Source: Opitutaceae bacterium (GTDB lineage Bacteria; Verrucomicrobiota; Verrucomicrobiia; Opitutales; Opitutaceae). Taken from it: DNA of 42,807 nt. The stretch spans positions 1 to 42,807 of the forward strand of contig JAUYAK010000111.1 in the NCBI GenBank assembly GCA_030693515.1. The letters run 5' to 3'. Below the pieces are notes generated by a model. It did no database searches. It was not told where the DNA came from and saw only the letters and a list, made by a program, of their open reading frames with translations. Every line of letters starts with the position of its first letter. The first letter of the stretch is position 1. Positions 8,754 through 18,037 of the stretch are shown in pieces. The translations under genes were made by a program, and so were the position numbers.

Positions 8754-9293
8754 TTAGCGAACAGTTTTGATGGGTCGGGTGATTTCCTCGCCGCGGTAGC
8801 GCAGCGTGAAGGTAGTGCGGTCGATGGCCGAGAGTTCGAGTTCGTAGTCGAGATTGTTGTAGGTAGCCGTGAAACGGGTCCCCACCTCGAAGGCCTTGCC
8901 ATTAATCAGCAGGCGCTGGATACCGCGCATCTGCATGGCGCCTGAGGGCTGGATCTGCGCCGCGAGCTTCTCGAGCGTCTCGCGATCGCCGGCGGCGATG
9001 GAGACGGATTTCTTCTGGACCGCCCCTGAGGCGGCGGAGCGTTGGGCGGCCAGCAGCGCGGCCTGCAATTCGGCGGGATCGGGTTTGTCGAAGTCCGGCG
9101 GCGCAAACGGTGATACCATGTCGCCCGGAAGCGGCGCGACGGGGAGAATCTTCGCGATCTGTTCGGCCAGCGCGACGGCGGCCGCGCGTCGCTGCGGCGG
9201 ATGAACCTCCGGGCTGCTACGCGCGGCAATCGCCCGTAGCGGGAGAGCCGCGAACCCGGCGGCGACAAGAATTAAGAGGGTGCGAAGGTTCAC
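8754..9293 (-). CDS. PilP-position pilus assembly protein
   Basis: The 179-residue protein has an N-terminal signal or membrane segment (MNLRTLLILVAAGFAALPL) and a periplasmic part ending in a small beta-rich domain (LLINGKAFEVGTRFTATYNN, TLRYRGEEITRPI). It lies exactly where pilP lies in pilMNOPQ operons, overlapping the PilO-like gene by 4 bases and ending one base before the secretin start. PilP links the inner-membrane PilN/PilO pair to the secretin, and a GspC-type protein would do the same in type II secretion. Sequence similarity to PilP is not evident by eye, so the role is inferred from position and topology. Confidence 0.6.
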   Translation of the reverse strand: MNLRTLLILVAAGFAALPLRAIAARSSPEVHPPQRRAAAVALAEQIAKILPVAPLPGDMVSPFAPPDFDKPDPAELQAALLAAQRSAASGAVQKKSVSIAAGDRETLEKLAAQIQPSGAMQMRGIQRLLINGKAFEVGTRFTATYNNLDYELELSAIDRTTFTLRYRGEEITRPIKTVR

Positions 9294-9859
9294 GGCAGAG
9301 CGAGGAGTTCGAGATTGAGGCCGAGGGTGAGCATCGAGTTCCGCGCCGCGGCATTGCCATTGATCGACGCGGAGAGAACGCGACTGAAGTGGGCTCCCGC
9401 TTCGAGGTGACGGAGAAAATCGAGCACTTGGTTCAGGTTGCCCTGCACCGAAACGGTGAAGGCGACGGGCACGTAGGACTGCTTGGGCGCAGCCTTCGCG
9501 GTATTGGCCGCGCTGGTGCCGGAGGTCTGCCGGAGGTCGAGGATCTTCACCCCGGTGTCGGCCTCGAGCTTGTAGAAATATTGTGTGTTGGTGCCGAGCT
9601 GGCGCGGACGCACCAGACGGGCCTCGATCTCGACGCGGGCCGCCGCGAGGGCCTCGGCCTGCTCGCGCAGCTGCGCAGCGTTCTTATTGTTGGTCGCGAC
9701 GCGATCGCCGTCGGCCGATTTAAGCGAGAGCTCGGCCTCGGCGCCGGGCACCTCGTCCTGGCGCAAGTAGGCGGTCGCGAGCAGCACCACGCTGAGCACC
9801 GCGCAGCCCGAACTGATCGGGTGCTTCTTGAAAAGGGCGACGAGATCGGCGGAGGTCAT
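9290..9859 (-). CDS. pilO: PilO-like inner-membrane pilus assembly protein
   Basis: The 189-residue product has a short cytoplasmic start, one membrane helix near residues 16-30 (SSGCAVLSVVLLATAYL), a periplasmic coiled-coil stretch, and a ferredoxin-like domain with PVAFTVSVQGNLNQVLDFLR and HFSRVLS. The VQGNLNQVLDFLRHLE pattern is the one typically seen in PilO and GspM. PilO pairs with PilN to form the alignment complex between the motor and the secretin. Overlaps of 4 bases with both neighbours indicate translational coupling. Confidence 0.75.
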   Translation of the reverse strand: MTSADLVALFKKHPISSGCAVLSVVLLATAYLRQDEVPGAEAELSLKSADGDRVATNNKNAAQLREQAEALAAARVEIEARLVRPRQLGTNTQYFYKLEADTGVKILDLRQTSGTSAANTAKAAPKQSYVPVAFTVSVQGNLNQVLDFLRHLEAGAHFSRVLSASINGNAAARNSMLTLGLNLELLALP

Positions 9860-10491
9860 GCTTTCTTTCCGGCGGCCGGTGGCGCCTTGGTCTTCAGCAA
9901 GAATTCCACTGCCATGCGGCCCGAGGTGGGATTCCGCGTGGGCGTGCCGGTGAAGGTGAATTCGTCGAACTGGGACAGTTCCTTGTCGGATCGAAGCTGC
10001 TCGAGATAGGCTGTGGCGTAGCCGCTGGCCGCCGCCGCGTCGCCACGCACCGAGAGGCGCAGGGTCAGGCCGTTGTCCCGTAGATCGAGGTTATCGATGG
10101 CGATATTGGCCGGTAGCGTGCGCGCGAGACGGATGACGAGTTCGGAGACGAGGGGCTTGGACTTAATGAAGGCGGACACTTCATTGGCCTTGGCCTCGTC
10201 CGCCTGGAATTTCCGGAAGAGCGCGATCGCCTGATCGCTGGCGGGCTTGTCGCGACTAATCTGAGCCTGGGTCTGCGCAATCTGCCCATTAATCACGTAG
10301 AGCTGCCACTCCCCGATCCCGACATAGATGGCGAGCGATGCGGCGACGAGGATGGCGGCGCCATTGACGAAGAACGCCGTGCGCACGACTTTGACATCCG
10401 GAAGCGTCGCGCGATTCCGGAAATTCGGGTGCCACGAGGGCACCGCGGCCGATTCGGCCGACTCACTTTTTTTCTTCAGCAACGAGAGCAT
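9856..10491 (-). CDS. pilN: PilN-like inner-membrane pilus assembly protein
   Basis: This 211-residue protein has a basic cytoplasmic tail with the segment WHPNFRNRATLPDVKVVRTA, one membrane helix around residues 42-62, a predicted coiled coil, and a periplasmic domain with IAIDNLDLRDNGLTLRLSV. The topology and the LDLRDNGLTLRLS-type strand fit PilN/GspL C-terminal domains. Its start lies 29 bases inside the PilM-like gene and its stop overlaps the PilO-like start. In pilMNOP systems the PilN tail binds PilM in the cytoplasm; the usual INLLP-type motif is not clearly preserved here. Confidence 0.7.
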   Translation of the reverse strand: MLSLLKKKSESAESAAVPSWHPNFRNRATLPDVKVVRTAFFVNGAAILVAASLAIYVGIGEWQLYVINGQIAQTQAQISRDKPASDQAIALFRKFQADEAKANEVSAFIKSKPLVSELVIRLARTLPANIAIDNLDLRDNGLTLRLSVRGDAAAASGYATAYLEQLRSDKELSQFDEFTFTGTPTRNPTSGRMAVEFLLKTKAPPAAGKKA

Positions 10492-11515
10492 CGGAAGCGT
10501 TGTAGTTGGCCATCAGTGCGAACAACCCGAGCCAACGCGGATCGGCAAGGTTGGCGCCGGCATCTTCGCGCAAAGTGATCCCCCGGGATTCCAGCCATGC
10601 CGCCTGTTCAAGTTTGAGCGGCTTGATGCCCAGGGCAGAGGCGATGGCCGCCTCAAGCCACTGGAGTTTGGGTGAGAGCTGGGTCGTGAGCACCTCACTG
10701 ACCGACTGGCCCGTCTGCACCTCGTAGAAGCCGATGGAGGATTGCAATTCCTTCAGCAGTTTCTTGACGAGCTGCGGGCCCATGCCGGTGAAGTCGAAGG
10801 TGTTCGAGAAAAAGAGCCGGCGCGCGGATTCCTCGTCTTTCAGGCCGAGTTCCTTCTGCACAATCGGGATCATGGCGTTAAGGCCCTGAGGAATCGGGCG
10901 CGAAGCCTCGACCCCACCGGCGGTCACGATGAACGAGTGCATCGCGTCGGCCTCAATTTCCAGCACGAGAACAGGTGATTTGGACCTGGCTTGGCCGAGG
11001 CAGCTCACCACGGCACCCAAGGTCGCCACCGATCCGAGCTCAATGCGCTCAGGGTAGACGCCAGCCTCCAGGAGCGTGGTCTGCGCGGCCGTGGCGTCCT
11101 CATTGGCCATGCCGCATACCACGACCTCTTTAGTGGGCGTCTTGACCGCCTCTAAGTCGGAACCGTCGGCGGCATTTACCATGAATAGCGCATAAGCCTC
11201 CTGCTCGATACGGAATTGCTGGGTGCAAATCTCGGCGAAATAGCCGGGTTCACGCAGGCGCTTCGGCTCCACCGTATGGCGACGAACCACACGTTTCGGT
11301 GGATAAAGGCCCACCGTCGCATGCAGGTAGCCAGTGGGGCTCTTCTTCGGCTGAAGCTGGGCCAACATCGCCGCCAGCGCGCCCGGGTCCCCCGCCGGGC
11401 ACTCGCGCATGACCTCGACAACAAACGGCGCCTCCATCGACGACGTGCGGGCGCCGAAGACGGCGTGCTCGGCGAAATCGAGGAAATAGCCCTGGGACTT
11501 TTGCGAAAAAAGCAT
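10463..11515 (-). CDS. pilM: PilM-like actin-fold ATPase
   Basis: The 350-residue cytoplasmic protein is the first of the pilMNOPQ-like series. It has an actin/FtsA-like layout: an opening strand (GYFLDFAEHAVFGARTS), a middle segment LEIEADAMHSFIVTAGGVEASRPIP that resembles phosphate-2 strands of PilM, and the C-terminal helical part LLKELQSSIGFYEVQTGQ, which is the typical PilM helix before the last subdomain. PilM binds the PilN tail and connects the pilus motor to the envelope complex. Motifs are more divergent than in proteobacterial PilM, so ATP binding is not certain. The ATG lies one base after the stop of a possible 31-codon leader frame and has no visible Shine-Dalgarno sequence. Confidence 0.7.
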   Translation of the reverse strand: MLFSQKSQGYFLDFAEHAVFGARTSSMEAPFVVEVMRECPAGDPGALAAMLAQLQPKKSPTGYLHATVGLYPPKRVVRRHTVEPKRLREPGYFAEICTQQFRIEQEAYALFMVNAADGSDLEAVKTPTKEVVVCGMANEDATAAQTTLLEAGVYPERIELGSVATLGAVVSCLGQARSKSPVLVLEIEADAMHSFIVTAGGVEASRPIPQGLNAMIPIVQKELGLKDEESARRLFFSNTFDFTGMGPQLVKKLLKELQSSIGFYEVQTGQSVSEVLTTQLSPKLQWLEAAIASALGIKPLKLEQAAWLESRGITLREDAGANLADPRWLGLFALMANYNASDALVAEEKK

Positions 11516-11671
11516 GCTACGAGTGCAGGCGGTGCTGACGGCGCAGTTTGGCGGCGAAGGCCACAGGCCTTACAAGCAGAAACCCAGTGTGTATCCTCAT
11601 ACGTGAGACCATTTACGGTTTCTTGAGGACTTGCGCCCGTCCCCGCAGGGGCGACGCACAGAGCTACGACT

Positions 11672-11694
11672 GGAGGGTGATACTACCACCCTCC
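11672..11694. promoter_or_regulatory. Hairpin in the pilM operon leader
   Basis: A perfect 8-base-pair stem, GGAGGGTG and CACCCTCC with a 7-base loop, lies about 155 bases upstream of the pilM start and downstream of the terminator at 11735-11760. There is no U-run, so it is not an intrinsic terminator. It could be part of an operator or of the 5' leader of the pilus operon. The rest of the 11516-11735 gap holds no gene that I trust. Confidence 0.4.
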
Positions 11695-11734
11695 CAATTA
11701 CGACCGGTCGACGCGCGACCTTAGTCTAAAAAGC

Positions 11735-11760
11735 AAAACCCGCCGCGGAAGGCGGCGGGT
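11735..11760 (-). terminator. Rho-independent terminator after the bS22-like gene
   Basis: On the minus strand the hairpin ACCCGCCGCC-TTC-CGCGGCGGGT is followed by TTTTGCTTTTT. It lies 43 bases past the stop of the small basic protein gene and separates it from the pilus operon. Confidence 0.85.
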
Positions 11761-11803
11761 GGGAAATTTTTAACAGACTGGCGGGGCGCAGATGCGCCCA
11801 TCG

Positions 11804-11905
11804 TCATTTCTGCCACGTGCGCTTCTTGTGGCGATTCGACTTCAAGCGCTTCCGGCGCTTGTGCTTGTTCATCTTCAGACGGCGTTTCTTTTTCAGGTTA
11901 CCCAT
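11804..11905 (-). CDS. bS22-like small basic ribosomal protein (AURKAIP1/COX24 domain)
   Basis: The 33-residue product begins [20 protein letters not shown] and ends [12 protein letters not shown]; more than half the residues are Lys or Arg. This is the AURKAIP1/COX24 family pattern ([15 protein letters not shown]), whose members include mitochondrial mS38 and the actinobacterial ribosomal protein bS22, so binding to 16S rRNA in the small subunit is likely. The start at 11905 is chosen because the family begins with MGN/MGS; the longer frame upstream is not conserved-looking. The gene stands alone between the AddA gene and its own terminator. Confidence 0.85.
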   Translation of the reverse strand: MGNLKKKRRLKMNKHKRRKRLKSNRHKKRTWQK

Positions 11906-11966
11906 GGTGTATGAATTTTCTCGGGTCGTCACCGTGCGTTCCGCACCAAGCCCTGTAAAGCCGAAT

Positions 11967-14900
11967 TTACGAGGGAGTGATGGAAGAAATTTGTCGCAAA
12001 CCCGTAAAAACGATCTCGGCTGCCACCGCTTGCAGCTGCGCCCCGGTGAGCGCCGCGACGGCGCGACGGTAGAGTTGCAGCTGGCCAGCATGCTGCGCGA
12101 CATGCCGCGCAGCGTCTGCGCCGGACGGGAAACGCTCGGTCTTAAAGTCATAGACGGTCGCACGTCGCACCCGGCCGTCCCCTGTGCGTTCCACTAGGAC
12201 GCGGTCGAAGACGCCAGTGACCCAGGCACCGTCGAGCACGACTTCAAAGGCTCGCTCGCGCCAGACCTCGGCGCCGGGCACCGCCGCCCACACGCGCGCC
12301 AGCTGCGGCGCAAGCAGGCAAGCGACGGCCTCCTCCACCACCGCAGGCGCGAAGCCCCGCGCGCGCCAGCGCGCCGCGTTAAACTCGCGCCCCCACTCCA
12401 CCTCGGCCAGCAGGGCATGCACTTCGCGGCCAAATTCGACTGCGCCGCTGCGATCGGCGGAAAACACAGCGAATGCATCCACCGTCCTCGTGTAGTCGCC
12501 GGAGGGGCGCAATACCCGCCGTCGGGGCGCCCGCCGCAAAAGCCGCTCATCACCCGTTGGCCGTTGCTCTTCGCCGGCCCCGCTTTCCGCCGTCTCTGCA
12601 ATTTCCGCGTGCCAGTGCGCATCGCCCAAAGCCGCTCCGCCGGCCGCAGCGATGGCACCGCTGTTCGCCGTCACCGAATCCGCGCCGAGCGTCGCAGCCA
12701 GCAGGCGGGGATAGTTCCGTGACGTGGAGGTGCCCGGCGCACCCGTGATGAGATACATCGCGCGTTTGGCGCGCGTCATCGCGACATAGAGCAGACACAG
12801 CGCCTCATGGCACGCCGAGGCTTCCGCGGAGCGCAGTTGCCCGCGCAGCGTCGCGTCGTGTTCGCGGAAAAATTTTGGCGGTGCATCAAGCACCCACTGC
12901 ACCGCACGGCCGGCGTCCCGCGTAACAGCGAGTCCATCCCGCGCCTGATCGATGCTCTGGCCCTCAAGATCGGGCAGCACCACCACGTCAAAACCCAGGC
13001 CCTTCGCCCGGTGAATGGTCATCACGCGCACGACGCCCGCCACCTCCGTCTCGCGCACCGCGTGGCGCTCCATGAACGCGACAAACTCCGCGACCTCGCG
13101 GCTCCCCGTCGCATCAAACAACGCGGCCGCGGCCACAAACTGCCGGCCACGCTCGCGACTGAAGCGATCCTCGGGCGGCAAAGCCGTTTCCGCGCGTCGC
13201 AGCCAATACTCCATCGTTCGCTCAAAGCCCGAATCATGAATTTGCCCGAGAAACCCGCGCGTGATCTGCCCGGGAGTGCCCCACCCTTCGGCCTCAAGCA
13301 TGCCGCGTAAGGGCGTCATCTCCACATGGCGCCGGGCCAGCGAGTCGCCCGGATGAGCGGCGGCTCGCGCCAGCGCGAGCAGCGCCATGCCCAGTGGATT
13401 GTCGGTCGCGACATGCAGATCGGACTCCGCGATTGCAGGGATGCCGGCGGTGCGTCGCAGGAAGTCGGCCAGCGCGGTGGCCGCCTTGTTGGATTGCGTC
13501 AGCACGGCGCAACCAAGCCCGCGGCGCAGCGGCGCGATCTCACCGATCAGCCGGGCGGTGAGCGCGAAACGCCCCTCCTCGTCGTCGGCCTGCAGCCACG
13601 CCGCATGGCCGGTGAGCGCGGGATGTGCCGACTCATGCGTGCGCCAGTCGCGATTCCAATCGGCGCTCGCCGCCCCGGGAAAGAGGGTCGAAATCACCTC
13701 GCCGGCCCCGAAGACGGCGTTGACCATGGAGATAATCGGAGGCGCCGACCGCCACGATTTCACGAGGTGCTCCTCGACCACAGTGCCAGGCGCAGGCGCG
13801 TTGTAGCGATCGAGGACTGCGTCGAACAGGTGCCGATCGCCGTCTCGCCACGCGTAGATAGCCTGCTTCACGTCGCCGACGCAGAAAAAACTTCGCGCGC
13901 CGGCGGGGTCCTGCACCGCCTCGTCGATCAAGTTTTCGAGCACGCTCCATTGGCCGAAGCTGGTGTCCTGAAATTCGTCGAGCAGCCAATGGTCGAACTG
14001 ACCATCAAGGCGGAAATCGATCATCATCCGGCCGCCTCCGAGCTGCGGGCCGCCCGCATCGGGCTGGAGCAGCCGCTGCACGTCGCCAAAGGTCAGCCGG
14101 CCCGCGCGCCGCACGGCCTCGTCGTAGAACCCCTCGTAGCCGCGCAGCACGGCGTGGATCCCGCGCGTGGATTCGAGATGAGCCGTAAGCACACCCGCAA
14201 AGACGTGCCGCACCAGCACCGCAAGATCAGCGCCGGCGGCGGGCGTCAGCGCCATTTTCTTTCGCTCGACGATCACCTCCGCGATTTCGCGCCCCAGCTG
14301 CGGCCAGACTTCGAGTGCGTGCTCGAGCATGTAGGTGATCGCGCGCGGCAACGGCGCGCCGGGCCGCCACTCCGCCACGGCCGCAAAAAGCGCCTCCCAG
14401 CGGGCCGTCTGCTTCTCGTTGCCCGCGGCCTCGGCGAGTTCCCTCCGCAGGCTCGCGATCACGTCGGAAATTTTCCTCGCCGAGGGCGCCAGCCATTCCG
14501 AGCCCTCGGGCCAGATGCGCGCCGGATGGCCCCAGCACGCGCCGTCGGGTGCGGCGAGGAAGGCTTCGTGATGCTCGTCCAGAAAGCGATCGAGCCGCGC
14601 CGCGAGGCGTTTCTCCTCCGTGCCAAACGTCGCGCGTTTGAACGCCTCGATGAATTCGCGCTGCGCCTCCCCCAGCCCGCCGTCCGCCTGCGCAAACATC
14701 CGCCCGAGCACGCGCTGCCGCTCGACGTGCGCCGCGTGCGCCTGCAACACCTCGAATTCACCGCCCAGCCCGAGTTCGAGCGGAAAGGCCCGCGCAATCC
14801 GCGCGAAGAACGCGTCGAGCGTGCCCAGCCGCAGGCGCGGCATCGCCGCGGTCACGCCGCGGAGCAGGCGCAGAAAATCCGCCTCGCGCAGCTCCGGCCG

Positions 14901-15128
14901 CTCGATCTCGCGCGCGAGCTTCGCCGCCTCGCGCCCGTCCCGCGCGGCCTTCGCCAGCTTGCGCAGGATTTCGTCGAAGAATTCGCCCGCAGCTTTGCGC
15001 GTGAACGTGAGCGCCACGATCCGCTCCGGCGCCGCGCCCGACGCGAGGAGCGCGACAAAGCGATTCGTGAGCGCATAGGTTTTCCCCGACCCGGCCGAGG
15101 CGCGGATCATCACATGCGGGAGGTTCAT
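11967..15128 (-). CDS. addA: AddA-like UvrD-type helicase with C-terminal nuclease
   Basis: This 1053-residue protein is a superfamily 1 helicase fused to a RecB-type nuclease, the AddA pattern. Visible motifs are Walker A ([15 protein letters not shown], residues about 10-17), motif Ia ([12 protein letters not shown]), Walker B/motif II ([13 protein letters not shown], near 383), motif III ([17 protein letters not shown]), motifs V/VI ([19 protein letters not shown] and [15 protein letters not shown]), and a PD-(D/E)XK nuclease near residue 994 (VYDFKTERF, then [10 protein letters not shown]). With AddB it resects double-strand breaks for RecA-dependent repair. The ATG at 15128 overlaps the stop of the AddB-like gene by 4 bases, so the two are coupled. 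Confidence 0.88.
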   Translation of the reverse strand: MNLPHVMIRASAGSGKTYALTNRFVALLASGAAPERIVALTFTRKAAGEFFDEILRKLAKAARDGREAAKLAREIERPELREADFLRLLRGVTAAMPRLRLGTLDAFFARIARAFPLELGLGGEFEVLQAHAAHVERQRVLGRMFAQADGGLGEAQREFIEAFKRATFGTEEKRLAARLDRFLDEHHEAFLAAPDGACWGHPARIWPEGSEWLAPSARKISDVIASLRRELAEAAGNEKQTARWEALFAAVAEWRPGAPLPRAITYMLEHALEVWPQLGREIAEVIVERKKMALTPAAGADLAVLVRHVFAGVLTAHLESTRGIHAVLRGYEGFYDEAVRRAGRLTFGDVQRLLQPDAGGPQLGGGRMMIDFRLDGQFDHWLLDEFQDTSFGQWSVLENLIDEAVQDPAGARSFFCVGDVKQAIYAWRDGDRHLFDAVLDRYNAPAPGTVVEEHLVKSWRSAPPIISMVNAVFGAGEVISTLFPGAASADWNRDWRTHESAHPALTGHAAWLQADDEEGRFALTARLIGEIAPLRRGLGCAVLTQSNKAATALADFLRRTAGIPAIAESDLHVATDNPLGMALLALARAAAHPGDSLARRHVEMTPLRGMLEAEGWGTPGQITRGFLGQIHDSGFERTMEYWLRRAETALPPEDRFSRERGRQFVAAAALFDATGSREVAEFVAFMERHAVRETEVAGVVRVMTIHRAKGLGFDVVVLPDLEGQSIDQARDGLAVTRDAGRAVQWVLDAPPKFFREHDATLRGQLRSAEASACHEALCLLYVAMTRAKRAMYLITGAPGTSTSRNYPRLLAATLGADSVTANSGAIAAAGGAALGDAHWHAEIAETAESGAGEEQRPTGDERLLRRAPRRRVLRPSGDYTRTVDAFAVFSADRSGAVEFGREVHALLAEVEWGREFNAARWRARGFAPAVVEEAVACLLAPQLARVWAAVPGAEVWRERAFEVVLDGAWVTGVFDRVLVERTGDGRVRRATVYDFKTERFPSGADAARHVAQHAGQLQLYRRAVAALTGAQLQAVAAEIVFTGLRQISSITPS

Positions 15129-17926
15129 GGTTCGGCCCCCCAGGCGATGCTTTCGGCCGCGCCCCGGTGAAACAGGGCCGCAAAGTCGTCCGCGTCCGCC
15201 TTGATCTCGGCGGGCGGCCAGAATTCTCCGGCGCGCACCGCGGCGGCCACACCGTCGGTGCAGGCTTGGGCGGCGTCGAGCAGTTCGCCGGTGAGTTCGG
15301 GCCAGGCTGCCAGCGAGGTTTCCCCGGCGGCCTTGGGTAAGTTGACGTAGCCGCACGCCGGCGCGGGCTCGCCGGGAAACGCGCCCATGACCGCGCGCAG
15401 GTAAACCGGCAGCTGCAGATCGGTCCACACCTGTTCTTTTTTACCGCCCAGGACGCGTCGCCAGCCAGGCAACGCCGCCTCCTCCGCCCGCGCGGTGCGC
15501 AGATGCGTCGCGGCGGGTGCCTTGGCCGTGTCGCTCGTCTTGTAATCAAGCACCCGCCGGGCACCGGTGCCTTCGTGGCGATCGATGCGATCGATTTTTC
15601 CGCGCACGGTGAGGCCGCCGATCTCGAGGCTAAAGGGCCACTCCACCTGCTCGACCACCCAGCCTGCAGCGCGCTCGCGGGCCTGCACCGCGGCCACGCG
15701 GGCGAGGCGCTGGCGCGCGGATTCCAGCTGCACGATCACGGGCAATGTGAGAGTGGAGCCGAAGCGCCGGCGGGCGACGCTAGTGAGTTCGCCGATCAGA
15801 AATTCACGCAGCTGCACCTCGTCGGTGCAGTCACGCAACGCCGCCTCGATCGCCATGGCCTCGAGCGCGGCATGGCAGAGCGTGCCAAAGTCGCGCGCGT
15901 CGAGCTCCCGTTTCTCGGGTTCGACGGACTCCATCTTGAGGCCATGACGGAGCCAAAACCGGAAGGGACACTCCAGCCAGGAGCGCAGCCCCGTCACCGC
16001 CACGCTGGCGATGGGCTCGGGGCGCGGCGGCCGCAGCTGCCAGGCCCGCGTCCAGGGCGGCTGGGCCTGCACGGGCGCCGGCGCGCGAAAAAGAAAATCG
16101 ATGCGCTCCGGCAGCTCCGCATCGACACACTGCAGCAGCAGGCGGGATGGCCGCAGCGGATCGCCCGCGGCCGAGACTTTCGCGAAGAGCACATCCAGGC
16201 GGCCACCCGCGACGCGGGACGCGGCGATCGCGTGGAGCAGGTAGGCGTCGCGCGCGAAGCGCACGGCGTTGGTCTTCAGGCCGAGTTGCTCGCGCAGCGA
16301 CTCGGGCAGAAACGCATCGCCCACGATCGCCTCCGGCACGGCGCCGTCATTGAGGCCCGCGACCACGAGATGAGGCGCATCTTCCCACAGCAGTTCGAGC
16401 CAACCTTGGAGATCCAGCGCGCCCGCGGGCTTCTCGCCGGTCTCGCGGGTTTCCCCGAAACGCTGGAGCGCGATCTCCCACCAGTCGGCCGCGGCGATCT
16501 GCGGAAACCGGGCCGCGAGCGACGCACACTCGTGCAGAGTATCGCGCCAAGCCTCGGCGGCGGCGGCCATGACCGCGTCAGAGGACACCGCGAGGTCGAA
16601 ACGCCGCCCTTGAAACAAGCGCCCCAGCGCCGCCGTGGCGCACCGGGGAAAGGGCTCCGCCGTCAGCGCCCCGCGCAACTCCTCGGCCAAGGCCACACCG
16701 CCCGCGAGCTCGGGCGCGCTCGGACCGAGGGCGGCTTGCAACGCGCCCAGATCCGCGGGCAGATGACGGCCGCAGGCCTCGTCGAGCTGTGTGAGAAATG
16801 CGGCGGGCGACACGCCGTCGCGCAGTTCGAGGTGCGCGAGAAAATCCGGACAGCGCGCCACGGCCGCCACCGCCGCGATCGCGGGATCGCGCGCCAGCGC
16901 CGCGAGGGCGGCGAGCAGCGTGTGCACGCGGCCGCCGCGGCGCGTGCGGCCCTCGGGATTGTAGGCCGGCAGATCGGCGCGACTGAATTCGCTTTCAAAC
17001 CACGGCAGCGCATCGGCCTCGGCCGCGCCCACCGCCACCAGCCCGTCTGGCTCGCGGTAACCGCGCGCGATCGCCACCACGCGTGCCGCCTCTTCCGCCG
17101 GGTCCGCGCACAGGCGCACGCGCCGCTTAAATTCCGCCAGCACGATCGGCCGGGCACCCCAGTGGCTCGCGATCGGCCGGCCCACCTCATCGAAGTTCTC
17201 CGCCTCCTCCGGCGGGGCAAACACCACCACATCGACCGACACACTCTCGGCCCAAGTTTCGAGGACCCGCAGCGCGAGTGCCATGGGATCAGGCGCGGCG
17301 AGCAGCGCGACGCGGCGCACCCCCGGTGGCAACGTGGGTCGGAGGGCAAAGGCCCGGCGCGCCGCATGCGGCTCGCGGCGGCCACGGGCCGCGAGGGCCG
17401 AGACTTGGAGCGACTCCAGCTGGGCGAGACCAAGCCAGCGATCCCTCTCCGGAAAATCCGCGCCGAGCCGCGTCACGACATCCGCAATCGAGAGCCCGGC
17501 CTCGTTGAGCTGGATTTGCAGGCGATCGAAGGCCCCCGCGAGCCGCCAAGCCCACGCAAAATCTCGCTGCGGCGGCGCGACCGGAAACACCGCAGCCACC
17601 TCCTCAAGGTCGATCCGTTGCAGCACATCGGTCCAGGCCAGCAGCGCCTCGAGCTGCGAAGCTACCGCGGGATCGTCTTCCGCGCCGCGCAGGAGCATAT
17701 CGGGTGTGAGTGTTTGCGGCGGAAACACCGCCGATCCGCGCTCCGCCGCATAGCCGGCCAGAGCCTCGCGCAGCCGTCGGGCCGCCTGCCGCGTCGGCAC
17801 GATCGCCAGCACGTCCGACAAGTCGAGCGCCTCCCCGCCGGCCCAATCGCCGGCGAGCCACGCCGCCGCCTGCGGCAGCCATGGCCGATCCCACGGCAGA
17901 AAATGGCGACGGAGGCGGGAGGACAT
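15125..17926 (-). CDS. addB: AddB-like nuclease/helicase subunit
   Basis: The 933-residue protein pairs with the AddA-like gene downstream. Its N-terminus (VLAIVPTRQAARRLREAL) resembles the inactivated helicase start of AddB rather than a Walker A loop. A C-terminal RecB-type nuclease is visible: WLECPFRFWLRHGLKM, FGTLCHAALEAMA, and the active-site stretch RRVLDYKTSDTAKAP near residue 794, followed by LQLPVYLRA. Classical AddB has four cysteines that hold an iron-sulphur cluster; here only the CPF cysteine is seen in place, and the final segment (FWPPAEIKADADDFAALFHRG) has no Cys trio. The start at 17926 begins MSSRLRRHFLPWDRPWLP and fits the family; the longer frame overlaps the terminator of rpsT. 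Confidence 0.8.
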   Translation of the reverse strand: MSSRLRRHFLPWDRPWLPQAAAWLAGDWAGGEALDLSDVLAIVPTRQAARRLREALAGYAAERGSAVFPPQTLTPDMLLRGAEDDPAVASQLEALLAWTDVLQRIDLEEVAAVFPVAPPQRDFAWAWRLAGAFDRLQIQLNEAGLSIADVVTRLGADFPERDRWLGLAQLESLQVSALAARGRREPHAARRAFALRPTLPPGVRRVALLAAPDPMALALRVLETWAESVSVDVVVFAPPEEAENFDEVGRPIASHWGARPIVLAEFKRRVRLCADPAEEAARVVAIARGYREPDGLVAVGAAEADALPWFESEFSRADLPAYNPEGRTRRGGRVHTLLAALAALARDPAIAAVAAVARCPDFLAHLELRDGVSPAAFLTQLDEACGRHLPADLGALQAALGPSAPELAGGVALAEELRGALTAEPFPRCATAALGRLFQGRRFDLAVSSDAVMAAAAEAWRDTLHECASLAARFPQIAAADWWEIALQRFGETRETGEKPAGALDLQGWLELLWEDAPHLVVAGLNDGAVPEAIVGDAFLPESLREQLGLKTNAVRFARDAYLLHAIAASRVAGGRLDVLFAKVSAAGDPLRPSRLLLQCVDAELPERIDFLFRAPAPVQAQPPWTRAWQLRPPRPEPIASVAVTGLRSWLECPFRFWLRHGLKMESVEPEKRELDARDFGTLCHAALEAMAIEAALRDCTDEVQLREFLIGELTSVARRRFGSTLTLPVIVQLESARQRLARVAAVQARERAAGWVVEQVEWPFSLEIGGLTVRGKIDRIDRHEGTGARRVLDYKTSDTAKAPAATHLRTARAEEAALPGWRRVLGGKKEQVWTDLQLPVYLRAVMGAFPGEPAPACGYVNLPKAAGETSLAAWPELTGELLDAAQACTDGVAAAVRAGEFWPPAEIKADADDFAALFHRGAAESIAWGAEP

Positions 17927-17982
17927 GAGCGCAGAGCCTGCCAGTGGGTTCAGACCGCGCGCAAGACCCGCCATCCCGGCAC

Positions 17983-18013
17983 AAAAAAACCCGCCCGCGG
18001 GTGGCGGACGGGT
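17983..18013 (-). terminator. Rho-independent terminator after rpsT
   Basis: On the minus strand the stem ACCCGTCCGC / GCGGGCGGGT is followed by TTTTTTT. It begins 25 bases past the rpsT stop, so the ribosomal protein message ends here and the AddB-AddA pair needs its own start or read-through. Confidence 0.85.
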
Positions 18014-18037
18014 GACAAGGGCGGAATGGACCCGGGC

